This document shows, piece after piece, positions 47,129-54,767 of a stretch of 64,000 nucleotides of DNA. Both the position numbers and the translations under genes were made by a program. The notes beneath the pieces were generated by a model that ran no database searches, was not told the origin of the DNA, and saw only the letters and a list, made by a program, of their open reading frames with translations. Origin of the DNA: Streptomycetaceae bacterium (GTDB taxonomy: Bacteria; Actinomycetota; Actinomycetes; Nanopelagicales; Nanopelagicaceae); assembly GCA_027483765.1 (NCBI GenBank), contig JAIXTW010000003.1, forward strand, positions 1 through 64,000, written 5' to 3'. How positions within the stretch are numbered: position 1 is the stretch's first letter; every line of letters starts with the position of its first letter.

Positions 47129-47860
47129 CTAAAGGCTATGTAAGACCGTTGCCAGCACTGGCGCAATCACTAGTGCTGGCAATAGGTTTGCTACCGACAT
47201 CTTCTTGATATCTAGAAGACGTAAACCGATTCCCACCAGCATCAGACCCCCGCAGATTGTCATCGCTTGGATTTGATATTGCTCTAATACCGAACCAGCG
47301 AATAATCCGATGAGAGTCCAGAAACCCTGATAAATACCTACCGGGATGATTGATGCCATAACTCCAATTCCGAGAGTTGAGGCAAAAGCCATCGCGGCAA
47401 AGAAATCGAGTGATGATTTAAGGATTAATTGATCTATCCCCTGCGACATACCATCACTCACGCTTCCCAGAATTGCAAGGGGTCCAATCACAAAAAGAAG
47501 TGAGGCGCTGACAAACCCTTCCACAAATGAGCTTTCTCGCGACGCCTTAAATCGCTTTCTTAAATTCTCACCAAAACTTTCGACCCGCTGTTCGATCTTG
47601 AGCGCGGTACCAATCAATCCGCCCAACAACATCGAGGCGAGAATGAGAAGCAGCGGAGAACCATCCGGAAGTGACTCTTTGAAATCGCTAGACCATAATG
47701 GGATCAGAGCCGAGGTAGCGCCCAGAATCGTTATGAGTCCGAGGACATCAGTGATCATCTTCTGTGACTTCTTCGGCAGCCGTCCTCCTAGGGCAATGCC
47801 TATCCCCGCCCCAATAACGATGGTCAATAAATTAAATACAGTTCCGAGGCCCACAAACAT
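47129..47860 (-). CDS. DUF554 membrane protein
   Basis: The 243-aa protein has about seven membrane helices and the family start FNLLTIVIGAGIGIALGGRLP. DUF554 (YdfK/YqgA) members are inner-membrane proteins of unknown role. ATG has no ribosome-binding site but a -10 box 6 bases upstream. It is divergent from the YczE-like gene across 22 bases, sharing an overlapping promoter. Confidence 0.88.
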   Translation of the reverse strand: MFVGLGTVFNLLTIVIGAGIGIALGGRLPKKSQKMITDVLGLITILGATSALIPLWSSDFKESLPDGSPLLLILASMLLGGLIGTALKIEQRVESFGENLRKRFKASRESSFVEGFVSASLLFVIGPLAILGSVSDGMSQGIDQLILKSSLDFFAAMAFASTLGIGVMASIIPVGIYQGFWTLIGLFAGSVLEQYQIQAMTICGGLMLVGIGLRLLDIKKMSVANLLPALVIAPVLATVLHSL

Positions 47861-47866
47861 GTAGCC

Positions 47867-47872
47867 AATATA
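47867..47872 (-). promoter_or_regulatory. -10 box TATATT, leaderless promoter of the DUF554 gene
   Basis: TATATT on the minus strand ends exactly 6 bases before ATG 47860 and overlaps by two bases the -10 box of the divergent gene. Confidence 0.65.
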
Positions 47873-47876
47873 GACT
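47871..47876 (+). promoter_or_regulatory. -10 box TAGACT, leaderless promoter of the YczE-like gene
   Basis: TAGACT ends exactly 6 bases before GTG 47883 and overlaps the opposite-strand box. Confidence 0.6.
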
Positions 47877-47882
47877 CAGCAA

Positions 47883-48557
47883 GTGAAGTTCGCATCGATT
47901 CTTGAAAACTTACGTCCGCATAAGACGGTCCCAATTACTCCGTGGACCGCCAAAGGACTCTGGGATCTGACTCCCCTACGAACTGCCATTCTCATATTCG
48001 GTTTAGCTATATTCGGTCTCGGCGATTCACTACTCATCCAAGGCGGAATTGGAAATGCGCCATGGACGGTATTCGCGGAGGGCCTCACCCTTAAAACCGG
48101 ACTCAGTATCGGATGGGCAACATTCATCATTAGCGTCTGCGTCATGCTGGTCTGGATTCCATTAGATGAACGCGTTGGTTTCGGAACAGTTGCTAATATC
48201 GTAGTTATCGCTTCTTTTATTCAAATTGGAACCCTCATTTTTCCCAAGCAGAGTAACTATGCGGTCGGGGTACTTTTTGATCTGATTGGAATTGCACTAG
48301 TAGGTCTCGGTTCTGCCCTCTACATCACCTGCGGACTGGGGCGTGGACCACGTGATGGAGCGATGACCGGTATCCACTACAAAACTGGAGTTCGAGTTGG
48401 CCGAGTGCGAATGGGCATAGAAGTCACCGTTCTCATCGTGGGCTGGTTACTAGGAGGCACCGTTGGGCTCGGGACTGCCCTATTTGCGCTCCTTATCGGC
48501 CAATCAGTAGCCATTTTTCTGGGCGTTTTGGCGCGTTTAACCCACAAGTACATCTGA
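47883..48557 (+). CDS. YczE/YitT-like membrane protein
   Basis: The 224-aa protein has a short cytosolic N-terminus and five or six membrane helices. Family-type motifs are GLGDSLLIQGGIGNAPWTVF near residue 45 and LYITCGLGRGPRDGAMTG, an internally repeated half as in the YczE/YyaS/YitT group. Function unknown, possibly transport. GTG start without Shine-Dalgarno, but with a leaderless-type -10 box. Confidence 0.85.
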   Translation: MKFASILENLRPHKTVPITPWTAKGLWDLTPLRTAILIFGLAIFGLGDSLLIQGGIGNAPWTVFAEGLTLKTGLSIGWATFIISVCVMLVWIPLDERVGFGTVANIVVIASFIQIGTLIFPKQSNYAVGVLFDLIGIALVGLGSALYITCGLGRGPRDGAMTGIHYKTGVRVGRVRMGIEVTVLIVGWLLGGTVGLGTALFALLIGQSVAIFLGVLARLTHKYI

Positions 48558-48609
48558 AGACCTACTAACGTTTAGATATCCCCCTTGGTCTGTGAGCCAT
48601 CACTTCACA

Positions 48610-48629
48610 CGAGGTCGCAAACACCCTCG
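48610..48629 (+). promoter_or_regulatory. Small hairpin in the leader of the purine permease gene
   Basis: CGAGG (48610-48614) pairs with CCTCG (48625-48629) around a 10-base loop, followed by TTAAAAAAATT. It does not match the purine riboswitch core and has no T-run. Possible regulatory structure, weakly supported. Confidence 0.25.
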
Positions 48630-48654
48630 TTAAAAAAATTAGAAAGGTCCATCT

Positions 48655-50148
48655 ATGTTGGATTCCTATTTCAAGATCAAAGAACGCGGCTCTTCTGTAG
48701 CCCAAGAAATCAGAGGCGGGTTAGTCACCTTCTTCACGATGGCATATATCGTGGCTCTGAACCCACTTATCCTCGCTACAACTGATGGCGCTGGCGAATT
48801 CATCGGCGGCGGAGATAGAACGAATGCAATCATCATTGTCGCTGCCGGAACTGCACTTATCGCTGGAATTTTGACGATACTCATGGGCGCAATTGCCAAT
48901 TTTCCATTAGCACTAGCAACTGGACTTGGCTTAAATACATTCGTAGCCGTATCAATTGCTAAGAATGCAACCTGGGCGCAAGCGATGGGCCTAGTTCTGA
49001 TTGAAGGTATCCTCATTCTTGTTCTAGTTCTCACCGGATTTAGAATTGCAGTCTTCAAGGCGATCCCGACTGCGCTTAAAGTTGCAATCTCTGTTGGTAT
49101 TGGCTTGTTTATCGCCCTTATTGGCCTAGTAGATTCTGGATTTGTACGACGTACTCCAAATATCGTCTGGGGCAGCAGCAACTCCAAGCCTTCTGCGGTG
49201 CCTCTAGAACTCGGCGATGGCGGAACACTCGTTGGCTGGCCTATCGTCGTATTCGCATTCGGTCTATTTCTAACGATCATCTTGATGATCAAGAAGATCA
49301 AGGGCTCAATTCTTATCGGAATTATCTCTTCCACCATCCTTGCTCTCATCGTCGAAACTCAATTTAAGGTGGGTAACAGCTTCATTAGTCCGACTGAGTC
49401 AAATTCACGCGGTTGGGGTTTAAATACTCCAGCTTTGCCGAAGGATGCCTCCGGTTCGCTTAATCTCACCGACACACCACGCTTTGACACCCTGGGCTTG
49501 GGCTTTGATGACATCTTCGGTGCCTTCACTAATCCAAAGACTGGTCTGCTAGCGGCATGTTTGCTCGTCTTCACCCTGTTGCTCGCAGATTTCTTCGACA
49601 CAATGGGAACGATGACTGCAATTGGAAACCAAGCAGGGCTAGTCGATAAGGACGGAAATGTTCAGGGAGCGAACCGCATCCTTATTGTTGATTCAATCGC
49701 CGCTGCTGCTGGTGGAGCTGCCGGAATTTCATCGAACACGAGCTACATTGAATCAGCTTCGGGTGTAGGAGAAGGTGCTCGCACTGGCCTTGCCTCTATC
49801 GTTACCGGAATTGCGTTCTTGCTGACAACATTCCTAGCGCCTCTCATTGCAATCATTCCTTATGAGGCAGCTACTCCGGCGCTGATCATTGTCGGCTTCT
49901 TAATGATGGGACAAGTAAAGAGCATTGAATGGGATGACTTGGGGATTGGTATCCCTGCATTCCTTACCATCATCTTGATGCCATTTACTTACAACATCTC
50001 AGTGGGTATCGGCGCTGGTTTCGTAACTCACGTAGTTATTCGTGTTGTCCAAGGACGTCGTAAGGAAGTTCATCCATTGCTTCTGCTCGTCTCTGGTCTC
50101 TTCATGATCTACTTCTTATCATCTCCAATAAATGCTTGGATCGGATAA
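48655..50148 (+). CDS. NCS2-family purine permease (AzgA type)
   Basis: The 497-aa transporter has about 13 membrane helices and AzgA-subgroup motifs: EIRGGLVTFFTMAYIVALNP near residue 18, ALATGLGLNTFVA, LLADFFDTMGTM, and AAGISSNTSYIESASGVGEGARTG-like residues around 360 that form the substrate site. It should import hypoxanthine, guanine or adenine by proton symport. AAAGG lies 7 bases before ATG and a strong terminator follows. With apt upstream it makes a purine uptake and salvage route. Confidence 0.93.
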   Translation: MLDSYFKIKERGSSVAQEIRGGLVTFFTMAYIVALNPLILATTDGAGEFIGGGDRTNAIIIVAAGTALIAGILTILMGAIANFPLALATGLGLNTFVAVSIAKNATWAQAMGLVLIEGILILVLVLTGFRIAVFKAIPTALKVAISVGIGLFIALIGLVDSGFVRRTPNIVWGSSNSKPSAVPLELGDGGTLVGWPIVVFAFGLFLTIILMIKKIKGSILIGIISSTILALIVETQFKVGNSFISPTESNSRGWGLNTPALPKDASGSLNLTDTPRFDTLGLGFDDIFGAFTNPKTGLLAACLLVFTLLLADFFDTMGTMTAIGNQAGLVDKDGNVQGANRILIVDSIAAAAGGAAGISSNTSYIESASGVGEGARTGLASIVTGIAFLLTTFLAPLIAIIPYEAATPALIIVGFLMMGQVKSIEWDDLGIGIPAFLTIILMPFTYNISVGIGAGFVTHVVIRVVQGRRKEVHPLLLLVSGLFMIYFLSSPINAWIG

Positions 50149-50161
50149 GTAACTTCTCGCG

Positions 50162-50197
50162 AACAAGGGCCTACATCGAAAGATGTGGGCCCTTGTT
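50162..50197 (+). terminator. Rho-independent terminator after the purine permease
   Basis: A 16-bp stem (50162-50177 with 50182-50197, one G-T pair) closes on a stable GAAA tetraloop and is followed by GCTTTT. The stem includes AACAAGGGCC/GGCCCTTGTT. It begins 13 bases after the permease stop and may also serve the convergent ung gene. Confidence 0.92.
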
Positions 50198-50229
50198 GCT
50201 TTTCAAATAGTTATTTACTAAGAGACCGG

Positions 50230-50877
50230 TCAACTTAGCGACCAATCAATAGGCGAAATACCGCGACGCTCGAGGTCATGATTTACTCTTGAGAAAGGCT
50301 TGCTGCCAAAAAATCCGCGATAGGCACTTAGCGGACTCGGGTGGACCCCTTCAATTCTATGAGTAAAAAGGTTGGATAGTTCCTGCGCGCTCTTCCCCCA
50401 AAGCACTCCAATGGCGCCCTGGTCAGCCGCCGCTTTCGCAATCGCCTGCGTTATCTTCTGCCAGCCAATCTTTGTATGCGCATTGCTTTCACCTACCCGC
50501 GTAGTTAAAACTCGATTAAGCAAGAGAACGCCCTGGTCGCGCCAAGCCGTGAGATCACCGGACTTGGGATAGGCAATACTCATATCACCGACAAGCTCGG
50601 TAAAAATATTTCGAAGTGAAGCCGGAAGCGGCGAAATACTTGGGTTCACCGAGAAGGCCAATCCGTTTGCATTTCCTCGGGTTGGATATGGATCTTGTCC
50701 AACGATGACACATTTAACTTTCGCTAAATCTAATTCACATGCCGCGAAGATGTGATTCACACTTGGTGCGATCTCCTGATCTGAAATTGACTCGAGAATC
50801 TCCTCGATTTCAACTGCAAACGGATTAAGAACGCTCGCCCAGCTAGAGTGCACGGGCAAAAAAACGCGACCCGTCAT
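50230..50877 (-). CDS. ung: Uracil-DNA glycosylase
   Basis: Excises uracil from DNA. The 215-aa protein has the water-activating motif GQDPYP near residue 63, LNRVLTTR and the HPSPLSAYRGFFGS leucine/His loop. ATG 50877 is chosen because a good GGAGG lies 6 bases before it; a longer frame to 50901 lacks such support. The gene starts 35 bases inside the 3' end of the ABC ATPase gene, so translation is probably coupled. Confidence 0.95.
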   Translation of the reverse strand: MTGRVFLPVHSSWASVLNPFAVEIEEILESISDQEIAPSVNHIFAACELDLAKVKCVIVGQDPYPTRGNANGLAFSVNPSISPLPASLRNIFTELVGDMSIAYPKSGDLTAWRDQGVLLLNRVLTTRVGESNAHTKIGWQKITQAIAKAAADQGAIGVLWGKSAQELSNLFTHRIEGVHPSPLSAYRGFFGSKPFSRVNHDLERRGISPIDWSLS

Positions 50878-51631
50878 GAGAGACCTCCATCGGCAGCTCA
50901 AAAATGTTAGACATGTGCTCTGAAGTAATAACTTCGGCTATCGGACCTGAAACCGCAGCCTGACCAGCTTTAAGTATCAAAGCGTGCGTGGTTCCGGTAG
51001 GAATCTCTTCGATGTGATGAGTTACTAAAATTGAGGCTGGAGCTAGCGGGTCGGATGCAAAGATAGAAAAACGCTTTAGTAAATCTTCCCGGCCGCCCAG
51101 GTCAAGCCCAGCTGCTGGTTCATCGAGTAGTAACAATTCCGGATCAGCCATGAGCGCCCTTGAAATCTGCACTCGTTTGCGTTCGCCCTCACTCAGAGTG
51201 CCATAGTGACGATCTGCCAGATCGCGGACACCAAAAGTGGTTAACAGCGCCACCGCTCGAGATTCATCCCAGAGGTCATAAGCCTCGTTCCATCTACCGA
51301 TAATCGCGTACGCCGCAGTTAGGACAACATCGCGAACTTTCTCATCATAAGGAATATCTTCCGAGATGAGCGAACCACAAATACCTATGCGTGTGCGTAA
51401 ATCCCAGACATCAACTTTGCCCATCTCTTTCTCAAGCAGAAAGACTGAACCAGACGATGGAAACATTCTGGTGGCCAAAATCTGGAGCAGGGTAGATTTC
51501 CCGGCACCGTTAGGTCCTAAAACCACCCATCGCTCACCCGCCGAAATTGCAAAATTAAGTGGTCCGAGAATGTTCTTATCGCCCCGACGTACAACGACGT
51601 CACGTAGCTCAAGAACGCGATTACTGCTCAT
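50843..51631 (-). CDS. ABC-type ATPase without adjacent permease
   Basis: The 262-aa protein has Walker A GPNGAGKST near residue 39, signature LSEGERKRVQ, Walker B LLLLDEPAAGLD and switch His in VTHHIEE. It is close to the ModF/YlmA-like stand-alone ATPases. No membrane subunit lies nearby, so either it pairs with a distant permease or it is a non-transport ABC protein. ATG 51631 preferred over TTG 51640. It is divergent from serB across about 80 bases and overlaps ung by 35. Confidence 0.9.
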   Translation of the reverse strand: MSSNRVLELRDVVVRRGDKNILGPLNFAISAGERWVVLGPNGAGKSTLLQILATRMFPSSGSVFLLEKEMGKVDVWDLRTRIGICGSLISEDIPYDEKVRDVVLTAAYAIIGRWNEAYDLWDESRAVALLTTFGVRDLADRHYGTLSEGERKRVQISRALMADPELLLLDEPAAGLDLGGREDLLKRFSIFASDPLAPASILVTHHIEEIPTGTTHALILKAGQAAVSGPIAEVITSEHMSNIFELPMEVSHDGSRFFARAL

Positions 51632-51702
51632 AGGTGTCAAAAGATATATCGTCTATCTCTGAATCACTCGCAAATTGCGAACGAAGTGAACGTGATTCGC
51701 GA

Positions 51703-51708
51703 TAACCT
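51703..51708 (+). promoter_or_regulatory. -10 box TAACCT, leaderless promoter of serB
   Basis: TAACCT ends exactly 6 bases before GTG 51715. The same hexamer precedes the histidine phosphatase gene. Confidence 0.6.
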
Positions 51709-51714
51709 GACCTT

Positions 51715-52917
51715 GTGAGCGTTCAGAAGAGTCAATTTACGGGTCTAATTCTCGTTTCCGGAGTCGACTCCCCCGGCATTACGAAAGCGCTCTTCGAGAC
51801 CTTGGCTCCTTTTGCAATCACAATTCTCGATATCGAGCAGGTAGTCATTCGGGAACGATTGATCCTTACTGCGCTTATCTCTTGCAATCCCGACCATGCC
51901 GAAGCGATTGAGAGCGATCTCAATGAATGTGCGGAAAGGTTGTCGGTGGATATAGCGACTTCTTTCGGAGTTCAAGAAGGAGAAATCCTGGCGGTAAAGA
52001 AGGGTCTCGTTCATGTCGTGATCTTGGCTAAAGATTTACATCCTCGCGCGATAGCAGCGGTAGCCGATGCGATATCTCAAGAGGCTGGAAATATTGAGCG
52101 AATTCACCGAACAGCTAGCTATCCCATAACAGCTATTGAATTCACCGTCTCTGGTGCAAACACAACATCACTTCGCGCATCTCTTGCAACTGTATCTAAT
52201 GAATATTCAATAGATATCGCCGTCTCCCCAGGCGGTTTAATGAGATGGGCCAAGAAATTAGTAGTGCTAGATGTGGACTCAACCCTCATTCAGCAGGAAG
52301 TCATTGAGTTACTAGCCGCCCATGCCGGCGTTGAAGAACAGGTTAAGGAGATTACTGGTCGCGCCATGCGTGGCGAGATAGATTTTGCAGAGAGCTTGTC
52401 TGCTCGCGTAGCCCTCTTGGCAGGACTTCCCGAGAGCGTCATTAGCGATGTGCGCAAAAAGATTGACCTCACTCCCGGAGCGCGCACACTCATTGAAACT
52501 CTTCACAAGTTAGGCCACAGTGTTGCGGTGGTTTCAGGAGGATTCACCGCTGTTATTGAGCCGATTTTGTTAGATCTTGGAATCGCCCACTACCGGGCCA
52601 ATACCTTGGAGATCCTCGATGGCAAACTCACCGGCAAGACCACCGGTGAGATAATCGATCGCGCGGCTAAAGCAAGTGCTTTACGTCAATTCGCACAAGC
52701 GGTGGGTGTAGAACTTGAACAAACTATTGCAATCGGCGATGGTGCAAATGACCTCGATATGATTGCAATCGCTGGAATGGGTATTGCATTCAATGCAAAA
52801 CCTGCCGTGAAAGCCGCTGCTGATAGTTCAGTGAGCGCGCCCTACTTAGATTCAGTTCTCTATCTCTTAGGAATTACCCGCGAAGAGATTGAAGAAGCAG
52901 GCGCGACTCGTAAATAA
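51715..52917 (+). CDS. serB: Phosphoserine phosphatase with ACT domains (SerB2 type)
   Basis: Last step of serine synthesis. The 400-aa protein has two N-terminal ACT-like domains (~8-165) for serine sensing, then a HAD phosphatase with nucleophile Asp in VLDVDSTLI, VVSGGFTAVIEP and GDGANDLDMI. This matches mycobacterial SerB2. Its TAA directly abuts the hisG stop on the other strand. Confidence 0.95.
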   Translation: MSVQKSQFTGLILVSGVDSPGITKALFETLAPFAITILDIEQVVIRERLILTALISCNPDHAEAIESDLNECAERLSVDIATSFGVQEGEILAVKKGLVHVVILAKDLHPRAIAAVADAISQEAGNIERIHRTASYPITAIEFTVSGANTTSLRASLATVSNEYSIDIAVSPGGLMRWAKKLVVLDVDSTLIQQEVIELLAAHAGVEEQVKEITGRAMRGEIDFAESLSARVALLAGLPESVISDVRKKIDLTPGARTLIETLHKLGHSVAVVSGGFTAVIEPILLDLGIAHYRANTLEILDGKLTGKTTGEIIDRAAKASALRQFAQAVGVELEQTIAIGDGANDLDMIAIAGMGIAFNAKPAVKAAADSSVSAPYLDSVLYLLGITREEIEEAGATRK

Positions 52918-53763
52918 TTAGAGTCGGCAGGCATGTATGTCAGTAACCAGAATTCCTCGAGCCCCCAGAGCCCAAAGTTCATCCATCAATCTATTGGTAT
53001 CTTTTCGCAAGACCATCGCTCGGACTGCAACCCAATCGGGCTTCTGCAAAGGTGAAATCGTCGGAGATTCCAGACCTGGTGTGATTGCGCAAGCTTGATC
53101 AACACTTGCCTTCGGAATGTCATAGTCGAGAAGAACATACTGACGCGCAGTGACAACGCCCTGCAAGCGACGAATGAGAATTTCCAACTCGGTTGCGACT
53201 GAGGTTGAATTTCCGGTAATCAGGATTGCCTCTGAAACCAGAATCGGATCACCAAATATTGCGAGCCCTGCTTGTCGCAGCGTATTTCCGGTGCTGACTA
53301 CATCTGCAATCACATCGGCGACTCCGAGCCGGACACTGCTCTCTACTGCCCCATCCAGGCGGACAACGTCGGCCGAGATTTTCAAATCAGCTAAGTGCTT
53401 CTCCACCAAACCTGGATATGCCGTCGCAACTCTTTTCCCTGAAATAGAGTCCAGCGATAACTTCTCCTGAACCGGACCGGCGAATCTAAAGGTTGATGCC
53501 CCGAAATCCAATGAAAGAATCTCTCGAGCCCTTGCACCAGAATCAATAAGCAGATCACGACCGGTAATCCCAGCCTCTAACTCTCCCGAGCCTACGTAGA
53601 TAGCGATATCTCTTGGACGCAAGTAGTAGAACTCGACCCCATTGGCTGCATCAATAAGCACAAGATCTCGTGAATCAGTGCGCTGACGATAACCAGCCTC
53701 TTTTAAAATCTCAATTGAAGCATCAGCGAGTGAACCCTTATTCGGAACTGCAATTCTTAACAT
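52918..53763 (-). CDS. hisG: ATP phosphoribosyltransferase (long form)
   Basis: First step of histidine synthesis. The 281-aa protein is the long HisG with a C-terminal regulatory ACT-like domain (~205-281) for histidine feedback. Motifs: LRIAVPNKGSL start, GITGRDLLID and the PRPP-loop-like VADVIADVVSTGNTL. ATG 53763 with GGGAG 6 bases upstream is preferred over TTG 53766. hisE lies 24 bases upstream. Confidence 0.95.
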   Translation of the reverse strand: MLRIAVPNKGSLADASIEILKEAGYRQRTDSRDLVLIDAANGVEFYYLRPRDIAIYVGSGELEAGITGRDLLIDSGARAREILSLDFGASTFRFAGPVQEKLSLDSISGKRVATAYPGLVEKHLADLKISADVVRLDGAVESSVRLGVADVIADVVSTGNTLRQAGLAIFGDPILVSEAILITGNSTSVATELEILIRRLQGVVTARQYVLLDYDIPKASVDQACAITPGLESPTISPLQKPDWVAVRAMVLRKDTNRLMDELWALGARGILVTDIHACRL

Positions 53764-53790
53764 CAATCTCCCTGTATTTTCACGAATCTA

Positions 53791-54054
53791 TTAGAGGTGT
53801 TTATAAATGTCGGCCGGCGTTAGGCCTCGTGCAAGCATGAGGGTTTGAAGATGGTATAACAGTTGACTTATCTCCTGCGCTAGCGCCTCATCAGATTCAT
53901 GTTCGGCGGCGAGCCATACTTCGCCAGCCTCTTCGATTATCTTCTTTCCGATTGTGTGAACCCCCGCCTCGACTGCCGCGACTGTTCCAGAGCCTTCTGT
54001 ACGATCGGAAATCTTCTGCGATAACTCATCCCACAGTGCGTCGAAGGTTTTCAT
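53791..54054 (-). CDS. hisE: Phosphoribosyl-ATP pyrophosphatase
   Basis: Second step of histidine synthesis. The 87-aa all-helical MazG-like protein shows [28 protein letters not shown]-type residues, with metal ligands in [11 protein letters not shown] and the later [11 protein letters not shown] helix. Separate from HisI, as is usual in actinobacteria. The ATG is preceded by a -10 box at 6 bases. Confidence 0.94.
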   Translation of the reverse strand: MKTFDALWDELSQKISDRTEGSGTVAAVEAGVHTIGKKIIEEAGEVWLAAEHESDEALAQEISQLLYHLQTLMLARGLTPADIYKHL

Positions 54055-54060
54055 AGCGCT

Positions 54061-54066
54061 ACTTTA
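54061..54066 (-). promoter_or_regulatory. -10 box TAAAGT, leaderless promoter of hisE-hisG
   Basis: TAAAGT on the minus strand ends exactly 6 bases before ATG 54054. Same hexamer as before mshC. Confidence 0.6.
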
Positions 54067-54095
54067 CTAGAGAGCACAGGAGCTCGGATGCATAA

Positions 54096-54755
54096 TTAGT
54101 CGATTGAAACTTGTCTACGCAACAGTTCAACCATTAATCCAGGATCCTCCGCCTTAAAGACAGCGCTTCCCGCCACAAATGTATCTGCACCGGCTTCGTG
54201 CGCCATTTCAATCGTCGCAAGCGAGATTCCGCCATCAACCTGAAGCCAGATTGGTCTATCGCCAATCAGCTTTCTTGTCTCCCGAACCTTAGGCATCATC
54301 TGCTCCATAAAGGCCTGACCACCAAAACCCGGTTCAACCGTCATTATCAAGACCATATCAACGAGATCAAAATACTCGCTGTACTGCTCAATCGAAGTTC
54401 CAGGTTTCAGGGCCATGGCTGCTCGTGCACCATGACGCCTTATCTCCTTCAGGGTCGTGCGAATGTCATCAGCTGCCTCTACATGGATAGTCACACTGGC
54501 GGCGCCCGCCTCGGCATATTGAACTGCTATCGAATCAACATCAGCAACCATCAGGTGAGCATCTACTGGGATCGGGCAGCGAGAAATTATTCTGGAGGCG
54601 CTCTCAAAATCAAATGTCTTATTTGGTACGAAAATGTCATCCATAATATCGAGATGAATCAAATCGCTCTGCGCAGAAATCTTAGATATTTCGTCATCTA
54701 AACGCGTAAAATCCGCATTCAAGATACTAGGAGTAATTCGGATATCTCGCGACAT
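54096..54755 (-). CDS. rpe: Ribulose-phosphate 3-epimerase
   Basis: Interconverts ribulose-5-P and xylulose-5-P in the pentose phosphate pathway. The 219-aa TIM barrel has TPSILNADFTRL near residue 6, HLDIMDDIFVPN (metal His and Asp), VDAHLMV and VDGGISLATI. ATG 54755 is preferred over ATG 54761, because the -10 box TAATCT would end immediately before the latter and exactly 6 bases before the former. Confidence 0.94.
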   Translation of the reverse strand: MSRDIRITPSILNADFTRLDDEISKISAQSDLIHLDIMDDIFVPNKTFDFESASRIISRCPIPVDAHLMVADVDSIAVQYAEAGAASVTIHVEAADDIRTTLKEIRRHGARAAMALKPGTSIEQYSEYFDLVDMVLIMTVEPGFGGQAFMEQMMPKVRETRKLIGDRPIWLQVDGGISLATIEMAHEAGADTFVAGSAVFKAEDPGLMVELLRRQVSID

Positions 54756-54761
54756 GTCCAT

Positions 54762-54767
54762 AGATTA
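54762..54767 (-). promoter_or_regulatory. -10 box TAATCT, leaderless promoter of rpe
   Basis: TAATCT on the minus strand overlaps the rsmB stop and ends exactly 6 bases before ATG 54755. Confidence 0.5.

Noticed and set aside
48558-48654. Purine riboswitch before the AzgA-type permease
   Set aside because: The conserved junction core and kissing-loop stems of the purine riboswitch are absent, and the leader is too short for an aptamer plus switch.
48666-49349. 227-codon minus-strand frame opposite the purine permease
   Set aside because: Mirror of a membrane-protein gene; repetitive composition and no start signal.
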